DNA of 64,000 bases, taken from assembly GCA_936432065.2 (NCBI GenBank), contig OW386289.2, forward strand, positions 12,628,577-12,692,576. The letters run 5' to 3'. The stretch's first letter is position 1. Each line of letters starts with the position of its first letter. The position numbers and the translations under genes are program-made. Of the stretch, positions 22,631 through 35,098 are shown one piece after another. The DNA is from Rutpela maculata (taxonomy: Eukaryota > Arthropoda > Insecta > Coleoptera > Cerambycidae). A model generated the notes under the pieces. That model was not told the origin of the DNA and did not search any database. It worked only from the letters and a program-made list of their open reading frames with translations.

Positions 22631-23348
22631 GAGCCCTTGTAAAAATGCAAACATGACGAAAACTTTCGTGATCACTGATACACACGCACGGACGAACACA
22701 CATGCACATTGTGTTTTTTCGTGGCCGATATATTTGATTTTTAAAGTTTGATTTCAGATCACAATAAGTGATGTATCAAATTCCATACAAAAATATTTCA
22801 ATTATGTCTGTCATATTGAATTCCTCATCATACTAGCTGTAGCCGCATATTGAAATTCCGATGTACCAAGTTTCATGTATATCTGCAAAAAAATTGCTGC
22901 AATTATCACATCTCAAAAACCATTATACAATGAAATATTTGCTCGCCGGCGTAAATATCATTCAGGGCTGTAGTGTAGTTTCCTTCTTCGTCATCATTAA
23001 CAGCACTGAAAACAACGACCTAGGCGAGAGCGTTCTGATAATTTGTTTGTAAAAGCAAATTGTCCAATAGGCACGTTTCTCAATAAATATCACAAATTTT
23101 AACTTTTATTTTGTATCGTTAACCAAAACCACTTATTTGCATTGTTTTGGTCCCAGCTACGTCTAATATAGTCACAAAAAAAATTTGTTGGCTCTAAAAA
23201 TTGTAATAACTGACCTAATATGGTATAATTTTAATAAAAAAGCAATTAATTACATCATGCGAAAAAATATTTGCCATTTTGATATATATTTAACATACAT
23301 GTTATATACTATACATTTAATTATAATATAAGCCCTTTAATCAGAAAA
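22631..23348. other. Anonymous sequence, possibly Helitron 3' flank
   Basis: Follows the helicase relic. Contains an ACACACGCACGGACGAACACAC tract-like patch near 22680 and otherwise AT-rich sequence without coding signal. Confidence 0.35.
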
Positions 23349-25025
23349 TTAATTATTCTTCTTGCGCTTCTTAGCCCGTCTCTTATAAGTTACTTCTGGA
23401 GCATCTCTTATACATGTCCAATAGTAGTCTGCCAACATCGCAGAAGTCCATTTGTCCTGATATCTTTTTTCCATATTTTGAATATCCTGGTGGAATCTCT
23501 CTCCATGCTCATCACTTACTGCACCACAGTTTTCTGGGAAGTAATCTAGGTGTGAATGTAGAAAGTGGACTTTTAATGACATATTGCATCCTAATTTCTG
23601 GTAGCAAGAAAGAAGATACCCAACAAGGTCTCTATAGTTTTCTGCTCTTTTGTTACCGAGAAAGTGTGTTGCTACCATTTTAAAGGAATTCCAAGCAGCT
23701 TTTTCATTACCTTCTAGACTGTTGTCAAATTCAGCATCTTTGAAAAGGTTCTTGATTTGAAGACCCACAAAATTCCCCTCTTTAATTTTCGCATTACTAA
23801 GTCTGGGAAATTTTTGTTTTAAACAACCGAAAGCGCGTCCTTCTTTGTCCATAGCTTTTACCAAGTTTTATGTGGAGTGGTGGCAGTATTACCTTTTGTG
23901 AATCAATTAATGGAATGTTAGCAACATTTTTCTCTCCTGGTTCAAAACCCAGTCTTGGCGGCCAAATTTTTCTTTTGTAATGTTCTAATCGCGCTCGACT
24001 GTCCCACTCACAAAGAAAATAGCAATATTTGGTATACTCTTGCTGCATACCAAGTAAGATAGCTATCACTTTTAAGTCTGCACAAATCTGCCACTTATAC
24101 TTGTTATATTCTATAGTTTGTAGCAATACATTCATGCTACTGTAATTTTCCTTCATGTGGCAGCATGGGCGATTGGAATAGATGGCAATTTATTTCCATT
24201 GTGGAGTAACACAGCTTCTAGACTAAGTTTCGAGGCGTCAATAAAAAGTCTTCAGTCACTAGGATCGTGGGGAAAGTGTAAAGCACTCGTTAAACCGTCA
24301 ATGTCCTTGCAGACAACCAAGTCATTTTCCATTTTGAAAAAAGGTATAAGATTTTTTTGACGACTTCGATACATGGAAGCTTTAACATTTTCTTGTAGTA
24401 AATTCCATTGTTGTAATCGAGATGCCAAAAGCTCCACTTTTGCCTTGGACAGATCAAGGTCTCTTATAAGATCACTTAATTCGCGTTGATTAATTTTGTG
24501 TGGTTCACCACCAGACTTCGGCAGAGACATCGGGATCTTGTGATGTTGATGGCTGGACTAAGTCGTCATCTACATTATCATTCGATTCTTCGTCAGAATC
24601 AAGGCTATATGACGTGGATTAGCAATAGGTAGTTCATCACTATGGAGAACCGGGCGAATGGCAGACGGTAAATTAGGGTATTGTATTACCATCCTTTTTT
24701 TCTTGTTAATACCCTGTCTAATAGGAGGTATCACGCAAAAATAACAATCGCTAACATGATCTGTAGGTTCTCGCCAGATCATGGGCACAGCAAAAGCCAT
24801 TGAACGTCCTCTTCCACTTAGCTAACTGCAAAGATTGTTCGCACAATTGCTGCAACATATATGAGGTGCCCATTTTTTGTCTTCATCTCCAATTGTACAA
24901 CCAAAATACAACTGGTACGCCTTCTTAATTTTGGGAGTAAAATTACGTTTTTGATGCGCAAAAGTCACTTCACCACAAATATAACAAAAGTTGATGTGAG
25001 ATGTATTTACACAATCTCGTGGCAT
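23349..25025 (-). pseudogene. Conserved TE-associated protein (family Q), near full-length but broken
   Basis: On the minus strand successive frames make up one protein. It opens MPRDCVNTSHINFCYICGEV, giving a C-x2-C finger, with WAPHICCSNC as a second Cys pair. Then come MAFAVPMIWREP, SDCYFCVIPP, an acidic stretch, NQRELSDLIRDLDLSK, a segment around FKMENDLVVCKD, RLFIDASKLSLEAVLLHNG, LKVIAILLGMQ, CYFLCEWDSRARLEHY, VILPPLHIKLG, AMDKEGRAFGCLKQKFP, SLKVHFLHSHLDYFPE and GERFHQDIQNMEKRYQ, with a basic C-terminus. Breaks: in-frame stops near 24822 and 24250 (each where Trp would fit) and frameshifts near 24620, 24520, 24165 and 23870. No inverted ends were found around it. Family recognised from memory as a widespread invertebrate repeat protein; the C-x2-C pairs suggest nucleic-acid binding, but no catalytic function can be assigned. 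Confidence 0.7.
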
Positions 25026-25221
25026 ATTTTCAAAATAGCACTATTTACTTGAACGCTTATCATGCACAAGGTACAAATACGACTACCTAAGAATGAATAT
25101 TAGTTTTAGTGACAAATAAAGAGGTGGGTAGTTAGTATGTCTATTTTTCGTAGAATTCTAATTCTACCTGTTATTTGTGATAGCACCGCACATAAACTAG
25201 GGTTTATAAGGGTCCAAGGGC

Positions 25222-25800
25222 AGACCTAGAAATTTTAATAATTTTCTCTCGTCTGTGGCGCATGGGACTCATACGAAATATAGGAAATAACATCTCGAGA
25301 AGCACTTCTCTAACGACCTCTAAAAAATTTTGAAAAAGCAGTTTGCGAAACATTTTTTCAAAATTCGGTTCCCCCCCCCCCAGTAATTTTTTTTGTCATA
25401 TGCATTTTACTTTTCATAAAAATACAACAATACGTTTTGAAGTTTATGAAAATATTTTCATTACTAACTGAGATACAACGAATTGAAATTTTGTGATTTA
25501 CAATTTAACAAATCACAAAATTTCAATTCGTTGTATCTCAGTTAGTAATGAAAATATTTTCATAAACTTCAAAATGTATTGTTGTATTTTTATGAAAAGT
25601 AAAATGCATATGACAAAAAAAATTAATTTTAAACAGGAGTCCCTAGAGGTGGTAACCGAATTTTGAAAAAATTTTTCGCAAACTGCTTTTTCAAAATTTT
25701 TTAGGGGTCGTTAAAGAAGTGCTTCTCGAGATGTTATTTTCCTTATTTCGTATGGGTCCTATGCGCCACAGAGGAGAAAAAAATTATTAAAATTTCTAAG
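25222..25800. repeat. 575-bp near-perfect palindrome
   Basis: Arms of about 280 bp meet at a centre near 25503, where AAATCACAAAATTTCAATTCG faces its inverse across a loop of about 10 nt. Mismatches are few near the centre and increase outward; the left arm has a C-run (about 25371-25381) that the right arm lacks. Termini are TAGAAATTTTAATAATTTT and its inverse. Probably a foldback/MITE insertion; a transcript through it would fold into a long double-stranded hairpin. Confidence 0.85.
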
Positions 25801-25811
25801 TCCGAAAATGA

Positions 25812-25965
25812 AGGGGTCTATACACGATCCAGCGGCAGGGAGCCAGCCTTGTCGGCATGCTTTGAACTCATTCGTAAAAGTGAACTGGTCCGCTGGAATT
25901 CCAATTATCTTCAAAGCGTACCGACAATTTCGGGTCGCAGCAGCTGGATCGTCTGTAGACCCCTA
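25812..25965. mobile_element. Short MITE-like inverted repeat
   Basis: GGGGTCTATACACGATCCAGC on the left is matched by the inverse of GCTGGATCGTCTGTAGACCCC on the right. Similarity continues toward the centre (GGTCCGCTGGAATTCC). About 155 bp, non-coding. Confidence 0.55.
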
Positions 25966-27014
25966 TACCTGCGTTACACTTTATTACCTGTATTGGGAAA
26001 ACCAGAGCCAACTTGAACTTTTGTTTTTATATTCTTATTTAGCATGACGAAGTTACTAAGAATTTGCTATTTTTACTTCCAATACATGTAGGCTGTAGAA
26101 AACATTCTTCAGCTGATTCGCCTCCAAGGCTCTCTTTCGTTTCATATGACATGCTAGGAAGTTATAATAATACCCTGTTGTTTGTGAAAAATTATCATTA
26201 TTATAAATCGAGAACTAAGTTTTTAATTAATACCACCGGCGACTCCCCCAAATGTTCGAAGATGCTCGTAATATAAAAAATTCCTTCCAATTTCTATTCA
26301 CCTTACACTTTACTAGATGTAGCTTGACAAATTTATTGTGGGACCATAGCCTACAGTTTGCAATAGGTTTGACAGAAATCGCTTAAGCTACGCCAGAGTA
26401 ATCATTGAACAAATATAAAAAAAACACACACGGCTCGAATTGAGAACCTCTTCTTTTTAAAAATGTTTAAATATAAAGTGACAAAGTATTAAAAAGTGTC
26501 TGGCAAATGCATTCACAATAGATTCTGGATTGATTTTCAAGATCAATACCATCGTGTGTATGTATGTATTAATACCATCATAGCAAAATATTTATGAGCG
26601 TGCTACTAAACTATACTAAAGACGAAGCCAATTATTTTCTTATTCTTTTAAAAATCAATATATTATCAGCTTTAAAATTCGCAACAAACAACTTGTCAAG
26701 ATTTTTGTGCAATTACGGTACTTGTTTACTTTGCCAGGATTACAATTCAGGATTATGTGAGTAATTATCGGCAATATAACATGACTAATTATAAAGCATT
26801 ATTAGAAACATAAAATCACTAATTATAAAGCATTAACCTAATCGCCTGCTTCTTTTTACAAGTTTACAAGTGTACAAAGATATACAGTCTTACAAGGTGT
26901 GGTCGAATTAATGAAGCATAGAAAGGAGATTATTGATTTCGAAAGGATTTTTCACACCACTTATTATATATTTTTAATAAAATCTCAGAATACTTTTACC
27001 CACTTCGTAATCTT
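25966..27014. other. Anonymous AT-rich sequence
   Basis: No gene, RNA or repeat that I can support. Confidence 0.4.
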
Positions 27015-27473
27015 GTTTAAGGATAGGATTTTGCAGAGTGAGAGAAAAATATATGTTTATTCCCGATTTATTATAGATATTTAAAAACCCAAACATAGTA
27101 TAATCTTTAAAACTGTTTTAGATACTTGCTATTTTTCTAACGAATGCAACTATATATATTTTTGATTGTAAAGGGTTTAGCAGGATAAGCATAACGAGTC
27201 GGCCCCCAAATGGCAACCTATATCGAAACTTATGTTTTAATATCGACTTGATATATGAACGCGATTTAGATGTGTTTTGCCGCCGTACTCCGCTTTGACC
27301 TTGAGATATGGAAAAAAATGAGCGCATGCATGACTATCGTTCAAAGAGACATATCTCGAAAACTCATTCAGCTAGAGAGGTAAAACCAACGGGAGGTTTC
27401 AGGTAACCTTAAAGAGTATATTTTATATTTTTTTTTTGAATTTCTAGAATAATTACGCACATCATTAAAAAAA

Positions 27474-27576
27474 ACTTGAAATCTCGACGTTTCATGACAT
27501 TCTAAGCCTATTTGAACAATAAAAATTTTTAAAAATTTTTTTGTCGTTACTATACTTCCACTGGATGTGGAAGTAA
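27474..27576 (+). mobile_element. 5'-truncated Helentron-like fragment
   Basis: Nearly identical to 49870-49975 (ATCTCGA(C/T)GTTTCATGACA, TTCTAAGCCTATTTG, the TTGTCGTTACTATACTTCC block). It ends in the same hairpin. The inverted partner arm of the host element (near 29385) goes straight from TTTTTTAATGATG to TATTTATT, so the insertion is precise. Confidence 0.75.
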
Positions 27577-29611
27577 TAAATAAATAATATAATAATTAAT
27601 ATTTCCGTGTGCTCTATGACTTACAATCACTGAAATAATATATGTTGTAATACTTCATATGCACTATTACTCATAAAAGTTGCGTTAGAAAAAAGTTGGT
27701 GCAACACTTCGAAAAAAAAATAGAATTCGACGCGCATTACATCATATAAGAATACAAACTTGACATGGAACACACATATAAATATTTTATGAATTGGAAT
27801 TATTGTTATAAGAGAAATTGAATGAAAGTATAAATAATTGTCACGTAAATATCTATTTCATACGACACACAGAGGCACGAATCGTAATTTTTTTCGTTCA
27901 AAATTATTTAGAGCACTTTGCAACCGACTGGTATTATTTTTTTTTTAAAATACTCGTTACTGAATTTCAAAAAAACGTAAGAAGTCGATTTTTTAATTAT
28001 GCTAACCAAAATTATTGAGCTTCGCCAAAATGTCCATTTTTTATTTAAATCTTAATAAAACTTCCAAAAGAAAATTTTGTTCTTATCCAATTTACATAAA
28101 TCTTGTTACTCGGGGGGGTTTTTGAGGTCGCTGATTACGAATCTGATGTCCAAATTGTTATAAACCAACCTGCGAAATGACGGTTATAAAATGCTAAAAA
28201 ATTATGAAAAATTAAACATTTTTGTTAAAGTTTATGCTGAGAAGTTTTGAATATTTCTGATAAGTACTTTTAAGTTAAAATAGACTATATTGTAAGTTCC
28301 AGGGATAAATTCAAGATGGCGGATTCAATATGGCGGCAATGTGATGATAAAACTAACTTAAAATAAATTAAATGCATTAAACTAAGAATTATTAAAAATT
28401 TAAAAAGGATCAAATTTTCTCTATGTTTAATATAATATAAAAATATAAAGGACTTTATTATTTAAATGTATTTAGGATAATCAATAATTAAACAATATAT
28501 CAACTCAATTGGAGTATTAATATTATTTAAATAACACAGATTAAACAGAGAAATTTAAAATTTAAATAATCACGAAACATAAGTTAGGTTTAAAGTTCAT
28601 GGTGTAAAACTCTTGCCTTAGGTTATGTTAGGTATAGAGTTCGTGGTTTAAAGTTCTATTAAGCTTAGGTTATGTTAGGTTTAATATTCTTGTTTTAAAG
28701 TTCTTGGTGTTAGGTGTTTATTATATTATTAGCAGATTAAAAAAAAAATATATTAATATGACCCACTTGGGGTTATGTGATTCCGCCATTCTTGTAGGTT
28801 GGTTTATGACAATTTGGATATCAGATTCGTAATCAGCGACCTCAAAACCCCCCGAGTAACAAGATTTATGTAAATTGGATTAGAAAAAAAAAATTTTTTT
28901 TATAAGTTTTATTAAGATTTAAATAAACATTTTGGTTAAGCTCAATAATTCTGATTAGCATAATTCAAAAATCGGCTCTCTTACGTTTTCTTGAAATTAA
29001 ATAATGAGTATTTAAAAAAAATTATCCCAATCGGTTGCGAAGTGCTCTAGATAATTTTGAACGAAATACGAATTACAATTCGTGCCACTGTGCCTGTATG
29101 AAATAGATATTTACGTAACAATTATTTAAATTTTCATTCAATTTCTCTTCTAACAGTAATTCCAATTCATAAAATATTTAAATGTGTGTTCCATGTCAAG
29201 TTTGTATCCTTATATGATGTAGTGCGCGCGTCGAATTTTATTTTTTTTTCGAAGTGTTGTACCAACTTTTTTCTAACATAACTTTTATGAGTAATAGTAC
29301 ATATAAAGTATTACAACATATTATTTCAGTGATTGTAAGTCACAGAGAACACGGAAATATTAACTATTATATTTTTTATTTATTTTTTAATGATGTGCGT
29401 AATTATTCTAAAAATTCAAAAAAAATATAAAATATACTCTTTAAGGTTACCTCTCTAGCTCAATTAGTTTTCGAGATATGTCTCTTTGAACGATAGTCAT
29501 GCATGCGCTCATTTTTTTCCATATCTCAAGGTCAAAGCGGAGTACGGCGGCAAAACACATATAAATCGCGTTCATACATCAAGTCGATATTAAAACATAA
29601 GTTTCGACATA

Positions 29612-29624
29612 GGTTGCCATTTGG
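29612..29624 (+). repeat. Target-site duplication, 5' copy
   Basis: GGTTGCCATTTGG, identical to 35349-35361. The uninterrupted left arm of the host foldback element (about 27203-27225, inverted) has the site once, which proves the empty-site sequence. Confidence 0.9.
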
Positions 29625-30131
29625 CTTCTCCAAGGAGCTGTGAGACCTTGTCGTTGGTGGAGAGGCTTAAGTAACTGCGATGATCCCGAGAGCAATGTCG
29701 GCGGGAGAAATAGTCTCCTGGTAGGGTCATCCATGCCGGCAAGGTCGAGGGTAAGCGGCGAAAACTAAGGACAGCTCAACCTCAGGATCCACACTGTAAA
29801 GGGTGGCTACGGGATCTGGCGCACCCGGGGGTAATCCGAGCTACGGGCGAGTGGTGCCACTCGTCCGATTAACACCGTAATTACAGCCCACGCTTCAACG
29901 ACCTCTGCGAGAAAAAAAAATGGCACCACAGGGGTATGTCGGGTGGTAACTGTGACCGGGGGGCTTGCCTTAACTGGCCGACCCGCGAGGAGAAAACCTC
30001 TATAAAAGAACCGACTGCAAAGTCGAAAAGACCTGCGGACACCGGGCGACCTCCGCAGTATATAGCCTTGCCTCCGGGATGGGCGTCACCCGGGGGTCGA
30101 CCGAATACCGACCCGACTCGTGGGATGAACT

Positions 30132-32183
30132 ATGGAGAAATTAAATAAAACAGATGAGAACCAAAAAGGTGAGAGGAGAATGGAGGAGAAGAAAGCTGCC
30201 ACGACCAAGGGCACACCTGAAATAGGAGAACATGCAAGAAAGACCACTAGCATAAACAGACCTATTATGGTAACCTTGACAACGGTGAAAACAAGCTCAG
30301 GATACAAGGAGAGAGATCCCTTCAGGAGGCGGGACAGCATTGCCAGGTCCCCAACAAGGTCCCCAGCCAACCCGGTCAGCACACTCACGAGGAGTAACTC
30401 AGTCGATGAGGAGAGCAGAAAGCGTAAGGTGCATGATACCTCAATCGGCAAATACGACATCGAGCCGTACAAGAGAAAGGAGAATGCACTGTCATTTACA
30501 TTGAGAGAAGCTTTAAATGCTATAACCGGACAGGTAAAGCGGCTGGAAAAAGTGATAGACGAGAACCCGAACACAAAACGGGAAATAAAAGAGCTCGCGA
30601 TCAAGCTGAAAAAAAGCATTGATATCGTCAATAGAGATTCCATCACACAATGGTTGGAGGATAATAAGTGGGAGGCGGTCGAAAAACAAATTTTCGACAT
30701 AGATACTCAGACCGAAGACTGCGGAGATTCTAAATCGGACATGGTGGTAGATGTAACACCAGAGATGAAAGAAATAGGGACACAGACTGATCCGATGCAG
30801 ACAGATATCCCCATACCGAGGGTAAGAAGTGCTAAACTAGCCGAGGAAGTACGTAAGGCTATCAAAGAAGGGAAGAGCTTTGATGACTATAAGGAGTTGG
30901 TGGAAAAGATCTGGCCTCCCCAGATATTCGAAAGAGTTGAGGAGGCAGAAGGGAACCCGTTATGGGAGCCGAAGGAAAGCGATCTGGCGCTCTGCATTCA
31001 AGGAAATGAAGAGCTGAATAAGGGAATAGGGAAGCAATTTAAGATGAGATTTCCCGAGTTAGCTGAGTTGGACAATGACTCGCCGGAGAAAGAAGGGGTT
31101 ATGCATATTAAGTATGAAACCAGTTCAACAGTGGCCACCAAGAAGAGGGAGGTTAAGGAACGCTTCCTATATAGGATAATGATGGACAGCAGTGAGGAAA
31201 ACACCTAGGGCAATATATTAAAGTGGAAAGAATGGCTGGTGGACAACGGCCGGACAAGGGTAGCTTTACCTCGTACGGAATGTAACTGGAGTAGGGTAAA
31301 GAAGATGATGGAATTTATAATGTCCGACACGGACATCAAAGTAATTGGATACTCTCCACCAGGGAAAAGGGGGGAGAAGCAAGATGGAGATACTCTGCAC
31401 AAGGAAGCTACTGTGACCGAGAAGGTGACAGGAAGAGAGCATATTAGGCGGAATAAGGAAAGGCAGGTACTGTTCCTGAGCAAGGAGGGGGTGGAATATA
31501 AGGAGCTTCTTACCAAAATTAAGAAGGTTGATATAAAAGCCTTGGGAACAGAGATCACAGCATTAAGGAAGACTAAAAAGGGTGAGATGCTCATTGAGAT
31601 CAAAGGGGGGAAAGACGCTGCATCCCCGTTAAGGAAGGAGATTGATAAGCTCGGAGTCTCTATAAGGACTAGAGGAGCTGATAAGGTGGTTATCATTAAG
31701 GATCTCGATGCAGCTATTACAAGCGAAGAAGTACGCAAAAGTCTAGCTGAAGAAATGAAGATCAAGGAGGAGGAAGTGGTCGTGGAGAGGCTAAGGCCAT
31801 CTTTCGGGGAAAACCAGACCGCCACGGTAAGGCTACCCGAAAAGGAGGCGATGGAGTTAGTGAAAAAAAAAAGGGTGAGAATAGGGTGGCTCAAGTGCAG
31901 AATAGCAGAGCGGATAAGAGACACTGGGACAGATATGAAGTGTTATAGATGCTGGGGGTACGGCCATACTAAGGACAATTGTAATGGCACTGACCGCTCG
32001 AAAGCCTGTTTCAAATGTGGGAAAGAAAACCACCAGGCTAGAGATTGCACTGGGCTTATTTTCTGTCCCGTCTGCAACAAAGAGGGGCATAGGGCGGATT
32101 CAAGAGCGTGCCCCCTGTTCCGGAAAGCTCCGGGGAGGACTGAGCAAGAAGGGGAGGGGAAAAATGCTACACATTCACTGTGA
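30132..32183 (+). pseudogene. R1-clade ORF1 (gag-like), one in-frame TAG
   Basis: ORF1 of R1-type elements is an RNA-binding nucleocapsid protein that packages the element transcript and directs it to its target. The frame runs 684 codons from an ATG directly after a stop at 30126. A single TAG at 31206-31208 (codon 359) divides it; the downstream part stays in the same frame. The N-terminal half is charged and low-complexity, with a TQTE / TQTDPMQTD motif pair near codons 195-220. The middle (codons 515-600) resembles the R1 gag domain before the knuckles. Three zinc knuckles follow near codons 602-660: CYRCWGYGHTKDNC, CFKCGKENHQARDC and CPVCNKEGHRADSRAC. It ends TGA 32181-32183, overlapping the ORF2 frame. 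The stop may be a CAG-to-TAG change; start choice is secure from the upstream stop. Confidence 0.88.
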
Positions 32184-35098
32184 AGCAAATAAACCTAAAT
32201 AGGTGCCGGGCCGCCCAAGATCTTCTTTGGGCGTCTGCAAAGCAGAAGGGAATTGGGGTTCTCATAGTTAGCGAACCTAACAAAAGGATGGTTGGCAAAA
32301 ACAGGCCCGGATGGTACGTCGAAGGCAACCAAGACGCTGCCATTGGGATCCTAAGTCGGGAAATCTGTGTGCACAGGAGTGGGAGTGGGCACGGATTCGT
32401 CTGAGTGGAGCTGAATGAAGTGATTATATTCAGCTGCTACTTCTCACCCAACGCCATGCTGGGAGACCTAGAAGGGGCCCTAGAAGAAATGGGGCATAGG
32501 ATTAGGGAGCTAACTAGGAGGACCAGGAAAGACGTAATCGTAGCGGGTGATTTTAATGGCAGAGCTCCTGAATGGGGAATGGAGTCCACAGACCGCCGAG
32601 GAAATGTAATAGTAGAGTGGTCAGCCCAGATCAACCTACAGGTCATAAACGAGGGAGCGACGTTCACATTCGTGAGAGGTAATAGTGGCTCTATCCCAGA
32701 CATAACGCTGGCCTCAACAGGCGCAGTGAGGAGGATTAGCAACTGGAGGGTTCTCTTGGAGGAAACATTGAGCGACCACCGATATATAGAATATGAAGTG
32801 GGTCAACGGACCGAAACACCGGTGATACGGGGAAGAGGCTGGAAGTTAGGCCGGTTGGACAGAGGTATCTTCAAGAGAGCTCTTAAAGAACAGGTGACAG
32901 GTGGTAATGCTGTAACAGAGGAAGACCTAATCAGGGCAGTTACTAGAGCCTGCGATCAAGCAATGCCGAGGAGGAGAGTTATAAGACCAAACGGCTTGGT
33001 GTATTGGTGGACCGAAGAAATCTCCGATCTCAGAGAGGAGTGTGTTGTGGCCAGAAGAAGATACGTTAGGGGAAACAGGAGACAAGGAGTACAAGAGGTG
33101 AACGCAGCCTTACAACACTACCGGGAGACAAAGAAGAGACTAAGAGACGCAATCAAGAAGTCAAAAAATGACAAATGGAAAGAGTTGTGTCAAGACATAG
33201 ATAGAGACGTGTGGGGGGATGGGTTCAAGATTGCGACGAGACGCATGAAAGCCCCTCCTCCGACTATACCAGCCGAAAAGATGGTGGAGATCGTGAATGC
33301 CCTATTCCCAGAAAGGGACGAAATAATATGGAGACCAACGGAGGTGGGAGAAGTTCCCCGTTTTACCGAGGAGGAAATGTCGGAGGCGTGTGGTAGGCTC
33401 AAGAGCGGAAAGGCTTCTGGACCGGATGAAATCCCCCCGGAAATAGTAAAGCTGGTGGCGGAAGAACAACCTAGGGTAATCCTATGGGTTATGAACCGCG
33501 CCCTGGAAAGGGGAAACTTCCCCGAGAGATGGAAGAAGGCAAGACTGGTGTTGATAAAGAAAGGGGACAAGCCCCCAGATGAACCGTCCTCATATAGGCC
33601 GGTATGTCTACTCGATACGATGGGTAAGTTAATGGAATATCTGCTTCGGGATAGGTTAGAGGTAGACATTGAAGAGAAGGGAGGGTTATCGGAGACCCAG
33701 TTCGGTTTTAGGAAAGGTAGATCCACGGTAGGAGCGATAAGGCGCATAACCGAGATAGCCGGGGAGGCTATGAGGGCCAAGAAGATCTGTGCGATAGTAA
33801 CGCTGGATGTTCGGAATGCTTTCAACACGGCGGATTGGGGCGAGATAGTTGAGAAGTTGCGAAAATTAAGAATAGCCCCGTACCTGCTCAGGATAGTAAA
33901 GAGCTACCTCGAGAACAGGTGGACAGGGCTGGAGGTTGAGGGCACTACCCAGTGGAGAAAAATGACTTGTGGTGTTCCGCAGGGATCGGTTCTGGGCCCA
34001 ACCTTGTGGAATATAATGTTCGACGATGCGTTACGCTTACCCCAACCGGAGAACGTTAAGGTGATCGGATATGCCGACGATCTGGCAGTAACAGTCACGG
34101 CCAGAACGGTGAGGGAAATCGAGGAGGCGGCGAACACGGCCATTGCAAAAATAGAGAGATGGGTAAGGGGCAAGAAGCTCGAACTTGCCCCTGGAAAAAC
34201 CGAGCTGGTAATCATAACCAGAAAGAGGAATCTCCCTATCATGAGAATAAGGGTAGGGGAGCTGGAAATTGGCCCGAGCCAGGCGATAAAGTACCTGGGC
34301 ATATGGCTCGATTCGAAATTGACATACGGGGTGCATGTGACGAAATTGGAAGAAAAAGCTGGGCGGGTGGCAACAGCCATAGGCAGGCTAATGCATAACA
34401 CCAGTGGACCGAAGGCCAGCAAGAGGAGAGTGCTGTGTAGCGTGGTGCACTCCATTCTCCTGTACGCGGCCCCGGTATGGGTAAGTGCGATGGCAGTGGA
34501 AAGAACGCGAAGAAGACTGGCCAGGGTACAGCGATGTGCAGCACTGAGAGTCTGCAGTGCCTACAGAACGGTCTCCTACGAGGCAGTGCTGATAGTGGCA
34601 GGGATCCCTCCCATTGACCTTCTGGCAAAAGAAAGGTGGGAGATATACGAGGGAAGTGGCAGGAAGGAGGCCAATGATAGACTCTATCAGAGGTGGCAGG
34701 AAAGATGGAATATCTCGAGTAAGGGAAGATGGACGAGGAGACTCATTCCGGATATTAAAAGATGGGTGGAGAGAGGACACGGGGAGGTTGGGTTCTACCT
34801 TACCCAGGCCCTAACAGGACACGGATGTTTTGCAGAGTACGTCTACGACATCGGGAAGATTGAAGACCGAGAATGCATGTACTGCGGGGAGATAGACGAC
34901 GCGGAGCATACTGTGTTCTGGTGTAGCAGGTGGAGAGAAGAAAGGCTACGAGTCATAAACAGGCTAGGCGGCCCAGTTACACCCGATGACATAGTGCTGA
35001 GGATGCTAGAAACAGAGGAAAACTGGCAACTCTTGGAGGACATGATAACATCAGTTATGAAAATCAAGGAAGTAGACGAAAGAAACTTGAACCTCTAA
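32180..35098 (+). pseudogene. R1-clade ORF2 (APE endonuclease + reverse transcriptase), one in-frame TGA
   Basis: ORF2 nicks the target DNA and copies the element RNA onto it. The frame opens upstream of 32180 without an ATG (first clear residues KQINLNRC), overlapping the end of ORF1, so translation probably starts by reinitiation or coupling. APE endonuclease, codons 1-215: SEPNK with the catalytic Glu, AGDFNGR (codon 122), DITLAS, SDHRY (codon 197). RT, codons about 440-720: YRPVCLLDTMGKL, FGFRKGRST, VTLDVRNAFNTADW (first catalytic Asp), GVPQGSVLGP, GYADDLAV (codon 631, catalytic Asp pair), KYLGIWLD. C-terminal finger near codon 900: CMYCGEIDDAEHTVFWC. One TGA at 32402-32404 interrupts GFV-VEL, where Trp (TGG) is expected. 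All other motifs are intact. Stop at 35096-35098. Confidence 0.92.

Noticed and set aside
30132..32183. Programmed stop-codon readthrough as the explanation for TAG/TGA in R1 ORFs
   Set aside because: No known leaky context (such as TAG-CAATTA or TGA-CTA) follows either stop; simple nonsense mutation or base error is more economical.
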